A stretch of DNA of 38,572 bases, taken from the NCBI GenBank assembly GCA_021372395.1, contig JAJFUP010000290.1, positions 1-38,572 on the forward strand, given 5' to 3'. The position numbers were made by a program, and so were the translations under genes. The stretch is from Deltaproteobacteria bacterium (GTDB lineage Bacteria > Desulfobacterota > Desulfomonilia > UBA1062). This document shows, piece by piece, positions 31,964 to 38,572 of this stretch. The notes beneath the pieces were generated by a model that had not been told where the DNA came from, searched no databases, and worked only from the letters and a program-made list of their open reading frames with translations. Positions within the stretch are counted from its first letter, which is position 1. Each line of letters opens with the position of its first letter.

Positions 31964-33295
31964 ATGACAGGCAGAAGGATTCTCCTGGTAAATCCCTGGA
32001 TATACGATTTTGCCGCCTATGACCTGTGGGCGAAGCCTCTGGGGCTCCTGAGCCTCGGGGCAATCCTCAGAAAGAACGGGTGCCGGGTGGATTTCCTCGA
32101 CTGCCTGAGGTCGAGCCGTCCCCTCGTGGGAGAGGCCGGGCCTGCTCCCAAGGCGTGGGGCCAGGGGAAATTCCTCCGCCGGGTGATCGACAAGCCCCCC
32201 CAGCTCAGAGGTGTCCCCCGGAACTACAGCAGGTACGGGATCAGCGTCGAGGCCTTCACCCGTGACCTGGAGATGCTGCCCAGGCCCGATGCGGTTCTGG
32301 TCACCTCCATGATGACCTACTGGTACCCCGGAGTGTTCGAGGCCATCCGGCTCATCAGGGAGCAGTTCCCGGGAGTGCAGGTCATCCTGGGCGGGGTGTA
32401 TGCCACGTTGTGCACGGAGCACGCCCGGCGCTTCTCCGGTGCGGACCGGGTGATCACCCATGAAGGGGAGAGGAGCGTCCTGGCTCTCCTGGCAGGCATC
32501 TGGGGGGAATCCTTCGGCTATGTCCCGGACGAGTCCTGCCTCGATGCGCTGCCGTACCCGTGCTTCGACCTGATCGAGGACCTCCGGTACGTCTGCATCC
32601 AGACCTCCAGGGGGTGTCCGTACCGGTGCACCTACTGCGCGTCTCATTACCTGTGCGGCCATGCGCGCCGGAGGGATCCCGCCGGGGTCGTGGAGGAGAT
32701 CCTGTTCTGGAACCGGGAGCACAAGGTGGAGGATTTCGCCTTTTACGACGATGCCCTGCTTGCCGGGCCCGCTGCACAGACCCTCCTGAGAGAGATCGCA
32801 CAAAAGGTGCCGGGGGTCAGGTTCCACTGCCCGAACGGGCTTCACGGCCGGGAGATTACCCGACCGGTCGCAGGGCTCATGAGGGATGCGGGGTTTGCCA
32901 CCATCAGGCTCGGCCTCGAGACCACCGACCCCTCACGGCAGCGTGAGACGGGCGGGAAGGTGACCAGCGACGAGTTTGCCCGGGCCATGGAAAACCTCCA
33001 CCGGGCCGGCTACGACTCAAACGACATCGGGGCCTACATCCTCTGCGGCATGCCCTTCCAGGAGGCGAAAGAGGTGTCCGATGCCGTGAGCTTTGTGAAG
33101 GAGCACGGCGGCAGGCCGCTGCTCTCCGAGTACTCGCCCATCCCGCACACCCGCGACTGGGAAAAGGCCGTGGGCATGAGCAGGTACCCCCTCCGGGAAG
33201 AGCCGCTCTTCCACAACAACACGCTCCTCCCCTGCAGCTGGGAGGGGTTCACCCTGGAGATGTACCGGGAGATCAGGCGGGCAGTGCGGGTATAA
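31964..33295 (+). CDS. B12-binding radical SAM protein
   Basis: The 443-residue protein has an N-terminal cobalamin-binding-like Rossmann domain (MTGRRILLVNPWIYDF through QVILGGVYATLCTEHARRF). A radical SAM domain follows, with CPYRCTYC (Cys218, 222, 225). This architecture is shared by methyltransferases, cyclases and lipid- or tetrapyrrole-modifying enzymes such as BchE and HpnP/HpnR types, so the reaction cannot be named. No DxHxxG cobalamin motif is obvious, as in many of these proteins. The start is uncertain: ATG 31964 is preferred, but GTG 31955 lies five bases after GGAG. It is 145 bases downstream of glpD and ends nine bases from the convergent panE-like gene. Confidence 0.8.
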   Translation: MTGRRILLVNPWIYDFAAYDLWAKPLGLLSLGAILRKNGCRVDFLDCLRSSRPLVGEAGPAPKAWGQGKFLRRVIDKPPQLRGVPRNYSRYGISVEAFTRDLEMLPRPDAVLVTSMMTYWYPGVFEAIRLIREQFPGVQVILGGVYATLCTEHARRFSGADRVITHEGERSVLALLAGIWGESFGYVPDESCLDALPYPCFDLIEDLRYVCIQTSRGCPYRCTYCASHYLCGHARRRDPAGVVEEILFWNREHKVEDFAFYDDALLAGPAAQTLLREIAQKVPGVRFHCPNGLHGREITRPVAGLMRDAGFATIRLGLETTDPSRQRETGGKVTSDEFARAMENLHRAGYDSNDIGAYILCGMPFQEAKEVSDAVSFVKEHGGRPLLSEYSPIPHTRDWEKAVGMSRYPLREEPLFHNNTLLPCSWEGFTLEMYREIRRAVRV

Positions 33296-33304
33296 ACCGG
33301 AACC

Positions 33305-34243
33305 TCAGGACTGCCGTCTTTGAAGGCCCTTGATGATGGCCGTGATCACGTCGTTGACCGGGGTGGGTATGCCCAGCTGCCTGCCGTAGGCGCCGATGGC
33401 CCCGTTCAATGCATCGATCTCGGTGCGCCTGCCCTTCTCCATGTCCTGGAGCATGGAGGAGCGATGCGATGCCGTGGGCGGAAGCAGGTCGTCCACCAGG
33501 GTCCGGAAGTAGGCAGCGGGGCGCTCGTAGCCCAAACGCACCCCCTTTGCCCCGGCAACCGCGAAGATCTCGTCGATGATGCGGTGCACCACCTCCATGA
33601 CTTCCGGCGCCTCCCGCAGGGCACCGTAGGGGACATTGAGGATGGCGCCCATGGGGTTGAGCGCGCAGTTGTAGAGGACCTTGCCCCACAGGGAGGTCTC
33701 GATGTCGTCGCTCAAAAGGGTGGGGATGTGTGCTTCATTGAAGGCATCGCAGACCGGCTGCATCCTTTCTTGCTCAACGCTCCCGGAAGGCGAGCCGAGG
33801 AGCACCTTGTCCGCGTACACGGTCACCCGGGCCGTTCCGGGCGCTTCGATGGCGGCGCCGAAGATGACACGGGCACCCACGGTCCTGTCCCACCCCACCG
33901 CGGCGGCGATGGCTTCCCAGTTTCCGAGGCCGTTCTGGAGGGAGACGACAAGGGATCCCTGCTCCATGAAAGGGAGGGCCTGGGAAATGACCTGGGCGGT
34001 ATGGTAGGACTTGACGCTCAGGAGGATCACGTCGAAGGTCCCGGAGAGCCCTTCGGTGCCGTAGTACGCTTTCACGCGCTCGAGCCGGTGTTCCCCCCAG
34101 ATCCCGGTGATGGTGAGTCCCTTTTCCCGCATCGCCAGGAGGTGATCGTCTGTTCCCACGAAGGTCACCTCCTGGCCGCGCTCCTGAAGCAGGCCCCCGA
34201 AGACGCTTCCCAGCGAGCCTGCACCCATGACCAGGTACCGCAT
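33305..34243 (-). CDS. panE: 2-dehydropantoate 2-reductase (ketopantoate reductase family)
   Basis: A 312-residue ApbA/PanE-family reductase that makes pantoate with NADPH in the pantothenate/CoA pathway. The N-terminus MRYLVMGAGSLGSVFGG has the GxGxxG loop (7-12). The catalytic lysine is in SLWGKVLYNCALNPMGAIL. Family members also act on other 2-keto acids, and no panB or panC is nearby, so the substrate is not certain. GGAGG is upstream of the ATG. It lies 51 bases after the CoA-binding protein gene on the same strand and is probably in its operon. Confidence 0.85.
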   Translation of the reverse strand: MRYLVMGAGSLGSVFGGLLQERGQEVTFVGTDDHLLAMREKGLTITGIWGEHRLERVKAYYGTEGLSGTFDVILLSVKSYHTAQVISQALPFMEQGSLVVSLQNGLGNWEAIAAAVGWDRTVGARVIFGAAIEAPGTARVTVYADKVLLGSPSGSVEQERMQPVCDAFNEAHIPTLLSDDIETSLWGKVLYNCALNPMGAILNVPYGALREAPEVMEVVHRIIDEIFAVAGAKGVRLGYERPAAYFRTLVDDLLPPTASHRSSMLQDMEKGRRTEIDALNGAIGAYGRQLGIPTPVNDVITAIIKGLQRRQS

Positions 34244-34294
34244 TGTTGCCTCCTCATGCCGCCGCGTTTTGTCTCAGGCGTGAGGGATACCACA

Positions 34295-35770
34295 TCAGAG
34301 GCGGGGCTGCCAAGAGGCAGGAGGGTCTGCCTGTGAACGGGCAAGGGATGCACTGTCCGCACCCTGGTCCCGGGAACGGGCCAGCTGCCACGCGAGGAAG
34401 CCATGGATCGAGGCGATGGCGTCCTGAGGGGTCCGGTAGACCGCCATGTCCGCTTTCCTGAACAAAGAGAACATCCTGATGCGGACATCCTCGAGGTCGA
34501 GCATGTTCTCCGTGAACTGGGAAAGGATGGGGATGACGGGCTTGTGGATCTTTCGGGCGATCTCCACGATGGCATGGGGCCCGGTCTCCAGCTGGCCCTT
34601 CTGGAAGGAGGTGATGAAGTCCAGGGAGAAGTAGGGGATGATGACATCGATGTTGTCGTCAGCCGCCATGGCCTCGATGGTGTGGGCCATGATGGTGAAA
34701 TCGAAACCGTAGAATCCGAGATCAACGGGGTTTGTCGTGCTCGTGTTCACGCTGGCGATCCGTTCGCTGATACGGCTCTGTGTCGCTGCACAAAGCTCGG
34801 GAAGGTTGAGCCCGCACTGCGAGGAGAGGTCGGTGAACAGCACCGAGGTCCCTCCGCCGGCGCCCAGGAACCCGATCCTCGTGCCCCAGGGCAGAGGGTC
34901 GGAGACGGCCATCATGGTGAGATCCACCATGTTCTCGAAGTTGTCCGCCACGATGCAGCCGGATTGCTTCATGACGGCGGCCCATATCTCGTGGCTCGCC
35001 GCCATGGCCCCGGTGTGGGAGGCCGCGGCCCTTGCCCCCTGCGGGGTGGTTCCCCCCTTGAGGACGACCACGGGCTTTCTCGGCGTGGTCTTCTTCAGGA
35101 CCTCGATGAACCTTCTGCCGTCCTTGATGTCTTCGATGTATGCGGCAATCACCCTGACCGTGTCGTCTTGGGAGAGGTATTCCAGATAGTCTTCCACCTT
35201 CAGGTCGATCTGGTTGCCGTACGAGACGATCTTGTTCAACGCGAGGTACCGGGAGTGGGCCATGCGCATGAAGTTGTGGGTCATGCCCCCTGACTGGCCG
35301 AGAAAGGCGACGTTTCCGATTCCCGTGATGGGGGTCTTGGGGATGTCGCAGGTGACGCCGGACCGGGTGCAGTGGATGCCGATGCAGTTCGGGCCCACGA
35401 TCCGTGTGCCTCCTGCGCGCGCAGCGGCAAGCATGGCCGCCTCGAGCGCGAAGTCCCCGACCTCGGAAAAGCCCGAGGTGAAGAAGTGGAGGAACTTCAC
35501 CTTGCGGCGCGCCGCCGCTTCCACCATTTCGAGGGCCCTGCCCGCCGGTACGGAGGCAATGGCGAGATCCACGGATTCCGGAAGGTCATCGATCGACGGG
35601 TACACCTTCACGCCGCTGATCTCTGTGTACTTGGGATTGACGGGATACAGCCTCCCCTTGTATCCTGCCATCTGGAGCACCTGATAGTAGGGCATCTTTC
35701 CCCCGCCCAGGTGCGGGGATGCCCCTATCACTGCGATGCTTTCCGGATGAAAAAGCCTGTTCAGGTCCAT
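34295..35770 (-). CDS. ADP-forming acyl-CoA synthetase alpha-type CoA-binding protein
   Basis: The 491-residue protein resembles the alpha subunit of ADP-forming acetate-CoA ligases. A CoA-binding Rossmann domain is first (SIAVIGASPHLGGGKMPY, YPVNPKY). Succinyl-CoA-synthetase-like domains follow, with IVGPNCIGIH and AFLGQSGG. The phosphorylated histidine is probably His252 in ASHTGAMA. The ATP-grasp beta part, normally fused or adjacent, is absent: the next gene downstream is panE-like, and the upstream gene is divergent. It may work with a beta subunit encoded elsewhere, or be a non-canonical member. I start at ATG 35770, with GGGGAGA upstream, rather than at 35794. Confidence 0.82.
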   Translation of the reverse strand: MDLNRLFHPESIAVIGASPHLGGGKMPYYQVLQMAGYKGRLYPVNPKYTEISGVKVYPSIDDLPESVDLAIASVPAGRALEMVEAAARRKVKFLHFFTSGFSEVGDFALEAAMLAAARAGGTRIVGPNCIGIHCTRSGVTCDIPKTPITGIGNVAFLGQSGGMTHNFMRMAHSRYLALNKIVSYGNQIDLKVEDYLEYLSQDDTVRVIAAYIEDIKDGRRFIEVLKKTTPRKPVVVLKGGTTPQGARAAASHTGAMAASHEIWAAVMKQSGCIVADNFENMVDLTMMAVSDPLPWGTRIGFLGAGGGTSVLFTDLSSQCGLNLPELCAATQSRISERIASVNTSTTNPVDLGFYGFDFTIMAHTIEAMAADDNIDVIIPYFSLDFITSFQKGQLETGPHAIVEIARKIHKPVIPILSQFTENMLDLEDVRIRMFSLFRKADMAVYRTPQDAIASIHGFLAWQLARSRDQGADSASLARSQADPPASWQPRL

Positions 35771-35945
35771 ATGTTCTCCCCATCTTGGTTGCACAGTATG
35801 TGTTATGATCAGTGTATATTATCAAAATACTGGCTGGACTACCAGCCTTTTCCCGGAGGTGAAAGGCCGGGTGAAGGGTGATGCCTTCGGGGCAGGGCGA
35901 GAAAATTGCTTGAAACTTTCTCGGTTAGCATCTAGATCTTACGGC
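35771..35945. promoter_or_regulatory. divergent regulatory gap before the MetH activator
   Basis: This 175-base gap holds a TTGCACAGTATGTG motif (35789-35802). A perfect hairpin, GGCTGG-ACTA-CCAGCC (35832-35847), runs into TTTT (35848-35851). An A/T-rich stretch (35803-35825) could hold -10 boxes for either direction. Codons in the frame reading through from 35805 (TTA, AGA, TCT) are unlike the neighbouring genes, so I treat it as non-coding. I do not recognise a SAM, SAH or cobalamin riboswitch. Confidence 0.45.
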
Positions 35946-36587
35946 ATGTTTGGCGAACCGGTCCATTTCACATCTATGCGGATACCTGTGCCGAGGAAGG
36001 CTGTCTACGCGCGCATGGGATTCAGAAAAGGCCTCACCAGGGTCAGGCCGGAGGAGCACGAGAAGGTGGAGCGGTACATGGACGAGGCTGCAGGCATCAT
36101 AACGCTCAAAGGGGCAGCCTGTGCCCTCCCGATCGTGCGGATCGGCGAGGCGGGAACCGAGCTTTCAGGCGGACGGCTCCTGCCGGGGAGAGCTCTCTCC
36201 CGGATGCTCTCCGGCAGCTCTCATGTCCTGCTGATGGGGGCCACCGCCGGTCCCGACATCATGGAGGCCATCACCGCGGCTTCGGCAGGGGAGGATCTCA
36301 CGCGGGCGGTTGTGCTCGACGCCACGGCAAGCGAGATGACCGATGCCGCGCTGGACTGGATCATGAGCTATGTTGACCAGGAGCTGAGGCGGAGCGCACA
36401 AAGGCTCACCAAGAGCCGTTATTCCGCCGGGTATGGAGATTTCCCGCTCGAGAGCCAGAGGGAGCTTTTCACCCTCCTGCGGTTGGAGAGCATCGGTGTG
36501 GCCATTACCGAAAGCTGCATCCTCGTGCCGGAAAAGAGCGTCACGGCCGTTGCGGGGATCGTGAGAACCGTGCAGGATGCACAGTAA
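35946..36587 (+). CDS. stand-alone MetH reactivation-domain-like protein
   Basis: The protein resembles the C-terminal SAM-binding activation domain of cobalamin-dependent methionine synthase, here as a free polypeptide. The key stretch is RYSAGYGDFPLESQRELFTLL, the counterpart of the RxxxGY SAM motif in E. coli MetH. IGVAITESCILVPEKSVTAVAGI follows. The first part (IPVPRKAVYARMGFRKG, ALPIVRIGEAG) resembles the N-termini of free activator proteins such as that of Thermotoga. The start is uncertain: ATG 35946 gives 213 residues, while GTG 35871 has GGAGGT ten bases upstream and ATG 35976 is the shortest choice. It lies 15 bases upstream of metH. Such proteins supply the electron- and SAM-dependent remethylation of oxidised B12. 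Confidence 0.8.
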   Translation: MFGEPVHFTSMRIPVPRKAVYARMGFRKGLTRVRPEEHEKVERYMDEAAGIITLKGAACALPIVRIGEAGTELSGGRLLPGRALSRMLSGSSHVLLMGATAGPDIMEAITAASAGEDLTRAVVLDATASEMTDAALDWIMSYVDQELRRSAQRLTKSRYSAGYGDFPLESQRELFTLLRLESIGVAITESCILVPEKSVTAVAGIVRTVQDAQ

Positions 36588-36602
36588 GCAAGAGAGGTGG
36601 CT

Positions 36603-38572
36603 GTGAACACAAAGCAGAGGATACAGAGCCTGTTCCGCCGGAAGATCGTCATCCTTGACGGCGCCACCGGCACCGAGCTCCAGGCGCGGGGCATGCCCCT
36701 GGGGGTGCCGCCGGAGCTCTTCAGCGTGGAGAACCCGCGGACCATACAGGCCGTTCATGGAGAATACCTGGACGCCGGGTCCGACATCGTCTACACGTGC
36801 ACCTTCGGGGCGAACCGATACAAGCTCTCGGAGTATGGCGTCACCGATGTGCGCGAGGTGAACAGGAAGCTCGCGGCCGTCGCCCGAAAGGCCGTGGGAC
36901 GAAAGGCGTTTGTGGCGGGCGATATCGGGCCCACGGGCAGGTTCGTGGAGCCTTTCGGCGACCTCGGGTTCGAGGAGGCGGTGGCGTGCTATAAAGAGCA
37001 GGTTCGGGGTCTCCTCGAGGGGGGGGTCGATCTGTTCGTGATCGAGACCATGATCGACATCCAGGAGACCCGGGCGGCATTGATCGCTGTCAAGGAATGC
37101 TCGGACCTCTTCTCTCTCGTCACCATGACCTTTGACGCGTCGGGACGCACCCTGAACGGGACCGACCCCGTCTCGGCACTGGTCACCCTGCAGTCCCTGG
37201 GGGCGGATGCCGTGGGGTGCAACTGCTCAGTCGGTCCAGGGGAGATGATAGGGCTGATCAGGGCAATGAAGCCCTATGCGACGGTGCCTCTGGTGGCCAA
37301 GCCGAATGCCGGGCTCCCCCTGCTGAAGGAGAACAGGACATGCTTCGAGATGGGGGCGACCGAGTTCTCGGGTTTTGCCGGGGATCTGGTGGAGGCAGGA
37401 GCAAACGTTCTCGGGGGCTGCTGCGGCACCACGCCCGCACACATCAGGGAGCTCAGAGAGCGTTGCGTGAGACTCTCCCCGAAGCCGCCCGCGAGGAAAT
37501 CGCTGAGCGCGCTCAGCTCTCACGCGCACACGGTGGTGCTCGAGAAGGGGCGGCCGCTCGTCGTCATCGGAGAGAGGATAAACCCCACGGGCAAGAAGGA
37601 CCTCCAGCAGGAGCTCCTCCAGGGGAAGACGTCGCTCATTGCGTCCTTTGCCCGGGAACAGGTGAGGAAGGGGGCCTCGATCCTCGATGTCAACATGGGC
37701 ATGCCGGGCATCGACGAGGCCGCCGCCATGAGGGAAGCCCTCAAGCGGCTCGCCATAGCCACGGATGCGCCCCTGTGCATCGACACCACGCAGATCGTGG
37801 TACTGGAGGCCGCCCTGAGGCTTTACCCGGGAAGGGCCCTGATCAATTCCATAGCAGATGATGAGGGGGCCATCGATACGAAGTTGAAGCTCGCAGCCTC
37901 CTACGGCGCCATGTTCATCCTCCTGCCGCTGTCCGGGAGCACCCTGCCCAAGACGTTCCCGGCCCGGAAAGAGATCATCGCCCGTGTATATGCACAGGCG
38001 ATGAAGTATGGCTTCACCAAGGACGACATCGTCGTCGATGCCCTGACCATGGCGGTCTCAGCCGACGGGGAGGCTGCCCTGGAGACGCTCAGAACGGTTC
38101 AGTGGTGTGCCGAACGGTTCAAAACCCACACCGTGCTCGGGCTCTCGAACGTGTCCTTCGGGCTGCCGGAGCGAAAGTGGATCAATGCGGCGTTCCTGGC
38201 AATGGCAGCCTCCGGCGGTCTCTCGCTCGCCATCGCGAACCCTTCGAGCGAAGAGTTCATGAACATCAAGAGGGCTTCGGACGTGCTTACCGGAAGGGAC
38301 AGGAATGCCGCAGCCTTCATCGGCCATTTCAGCGCCCTGAAGGGAGAACCGCAGACACGCAAACCCCCTTTGGCGGGAATGACCGTCGAGGAGAGGCTCC
38401 ATGAAGCCATCCTCGGGGGTGACCGGCAGGCCGTCGCCGCCCTGATCGAGGAGGCGAGGGCCGGGAAGGTGAGCGCACGCAGGCTCGTGGACGAGTACAT
38501 GGTCCCTGCCATAAGGAAGGTGGGAGAGCTCTACGAACACAAGACCTACTTTCTCCCCCAGCTCATCGCCAG
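36603..38572 (+). CDS. metH: cobalamin-dependent methionine synthase MetH, N-terminal part
   Basis: MetH transfers the methyl group of 5-methyl-tetrahydrofolate to homocysteine through cobalamin. The frame runs open to the right edge (656 codons visible). The homocysteine domain (1-290) has VILDGATGTELQARG and the zinc cysteines Cys207 (GCNCSVGP), Cys273 and Cys274 (GGCCGTTP). The folate-binding domain (from about 325) begins IGERINPTGKKDLQQ. The last ~60 residues enter the helical cap of the B12 module (DEYMVPAIRKVGELYEHKTYFLPQL). The start is a GTG at 36603, with AGAGAGGTGG upstream. The B12-binding domain, and whether a C-terminal activation domain exists, lie beyond the window. Confidence 0.93.
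   Translation, partial: MNTKQRIQSLFRRKIVILDGATGTELQARGMPLGVPPELFSVENPRTIQAVHGEYLDAGSDIVYTCTFGANRYKLSEYGVTDVREVNRKLAAVARKAVGRKAFVAGDIGPTGRFVEPFGDLGFEEAVACYKEQVRGLLEGGVDLFVIETMIDIQETRAALIAVKECSDLFSLVTMTFDASGRTLNGTDPVSALVTLQSLGADAVGCNCSVGPGEMIGLIRAMKPYATVPLVAKPNAGLPLLKENRTCFEMGATEFSGFAGDLVEAGANVLGGCCGTTPAHIRELRERCVRLSPKPPARKSLSALSSHAHTVVLEKGRPLVVIGERINPTGKKDLQQELLQGKTSLIASFAREQVRKGASILDVNMGMPGIDEAAAMREALKRLAIATDAPLCIDTTQIVVLEAALRLYPGRALINSIADDEGAIDTKLKLAASYGAMFILLPLSGSTLPKTFPARKEIIARVYAQAMKYGFTKDDIVVDALTMAVSADGEAALETLRTVQWCAERFKTHTVLGLSNVSFGLPERKWINAAFLAMAASGGLSLAIANPSSEEFMNIKRASDVLTGRDRNAAAFIGHFSALKGEPQTRKPPLAGMTVEERLHEAILGGDRQAVAALIEEARAGKVSARRLVDEYMVPAIRKVGELYEHKTYFLPQLIA

Noticed and set aside
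35803-35950. SAM, SAH or cobalamin riboswitch upstream of the MetH activator
   Set aside because: None of the conserved boxes I know for these classes is visible; only a simple hairpin with a short T-run is seen.
1-38572. Prophage, transposon or integrated element
   Set aside because: No transposase, integrase, phage gene or flanking target duplication was found, and gene content is housekeeping throughout.

Overview
The window is a gene-dense, GC-rich bacterial chromosome segment with 33 protein genes, the first and last cut by the window edges. I see no rRNA, tRNA, phage, IS element or CRISPR array. The gene set suggests an anaerobic member of the former Deltaproteobacteria (Desulfobacterota), possibly a fatty-acid-using or syntrophic lineage. 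The reasons are the rpmE-prfA-prmC-murA-hisD run, a DivIVA/YggT operon in an otherwise proteobacterial setting, a long PurL with a PurS-like N-terminus, a beta-oxidation thiolase/FadB pair, a DksA/TraR protein, PilZ and HDOD signalling proteins, and B12-dependent MetH. The taxonomic call is an inference from memory of these families, not a search.

Layout. 1-1129: end of a PAS protein and a RarD-type transporter. 1130-1503: a non-coding cluster of degenerate ~98-bp repeats and hairpins between convergent genes. 1504-5729 (minus): a DksA/TraR-type regulator, purL and purQ, read from one strong promoter. 5815-7082 (minus): moeA with its own promoter. 7114-9783: an HDOD protein coupled to a GAF-adenylate cyclase, ended by a terminator. 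9858-13345: thiolase plus FadB-like multifunctional enzyme with a promoter and a strong terminator. 13457-20686: rho, rpmE, prfA, prmC, murA, hisD and a CCA/poly(A) polymerase, packed with short gaps or overlaps. 20764-22459: a CBS-ACT protein facing a minus-strand yggT-divIVA-DUF167 operon. 22613-27708: smc, a MinD/FlhG-like ATPase and an Ogt-type alkyltransferase. 27771-29547: a DUF364 protein overlapping moaA. 29556-33295: a PilZ protein divergent from glpD, then a B12-binding radical SAM protein. 33305-35770 (minus): an ADP-forming acyl-CoA synthetase alpha-type protein and a ketopantoate reductase. 35771-38572: a stand-alone MetH reactivation-domain protein followed by metH, which runs off the window.

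How the genes work together. Most are housekeeping genes for purines, translation termination, peptidoglycan, histidine, tRNA or RNA ends, chromosome structure and molybdenum cofactor. The more individual parts are the second-messenger genes (cyclase, HDOD, PilZ, DksA-like), the split methionine synthase system, the radical SAM/B12 gene behind glpD, and the small regulatory DNA elements at 1182-1492, 29927-30097 and 35785-35851. I did not find a clearly new multi-gene defence or biosynthetic system. The non-coding structures and the split or unusual protein architectures are the best leads.
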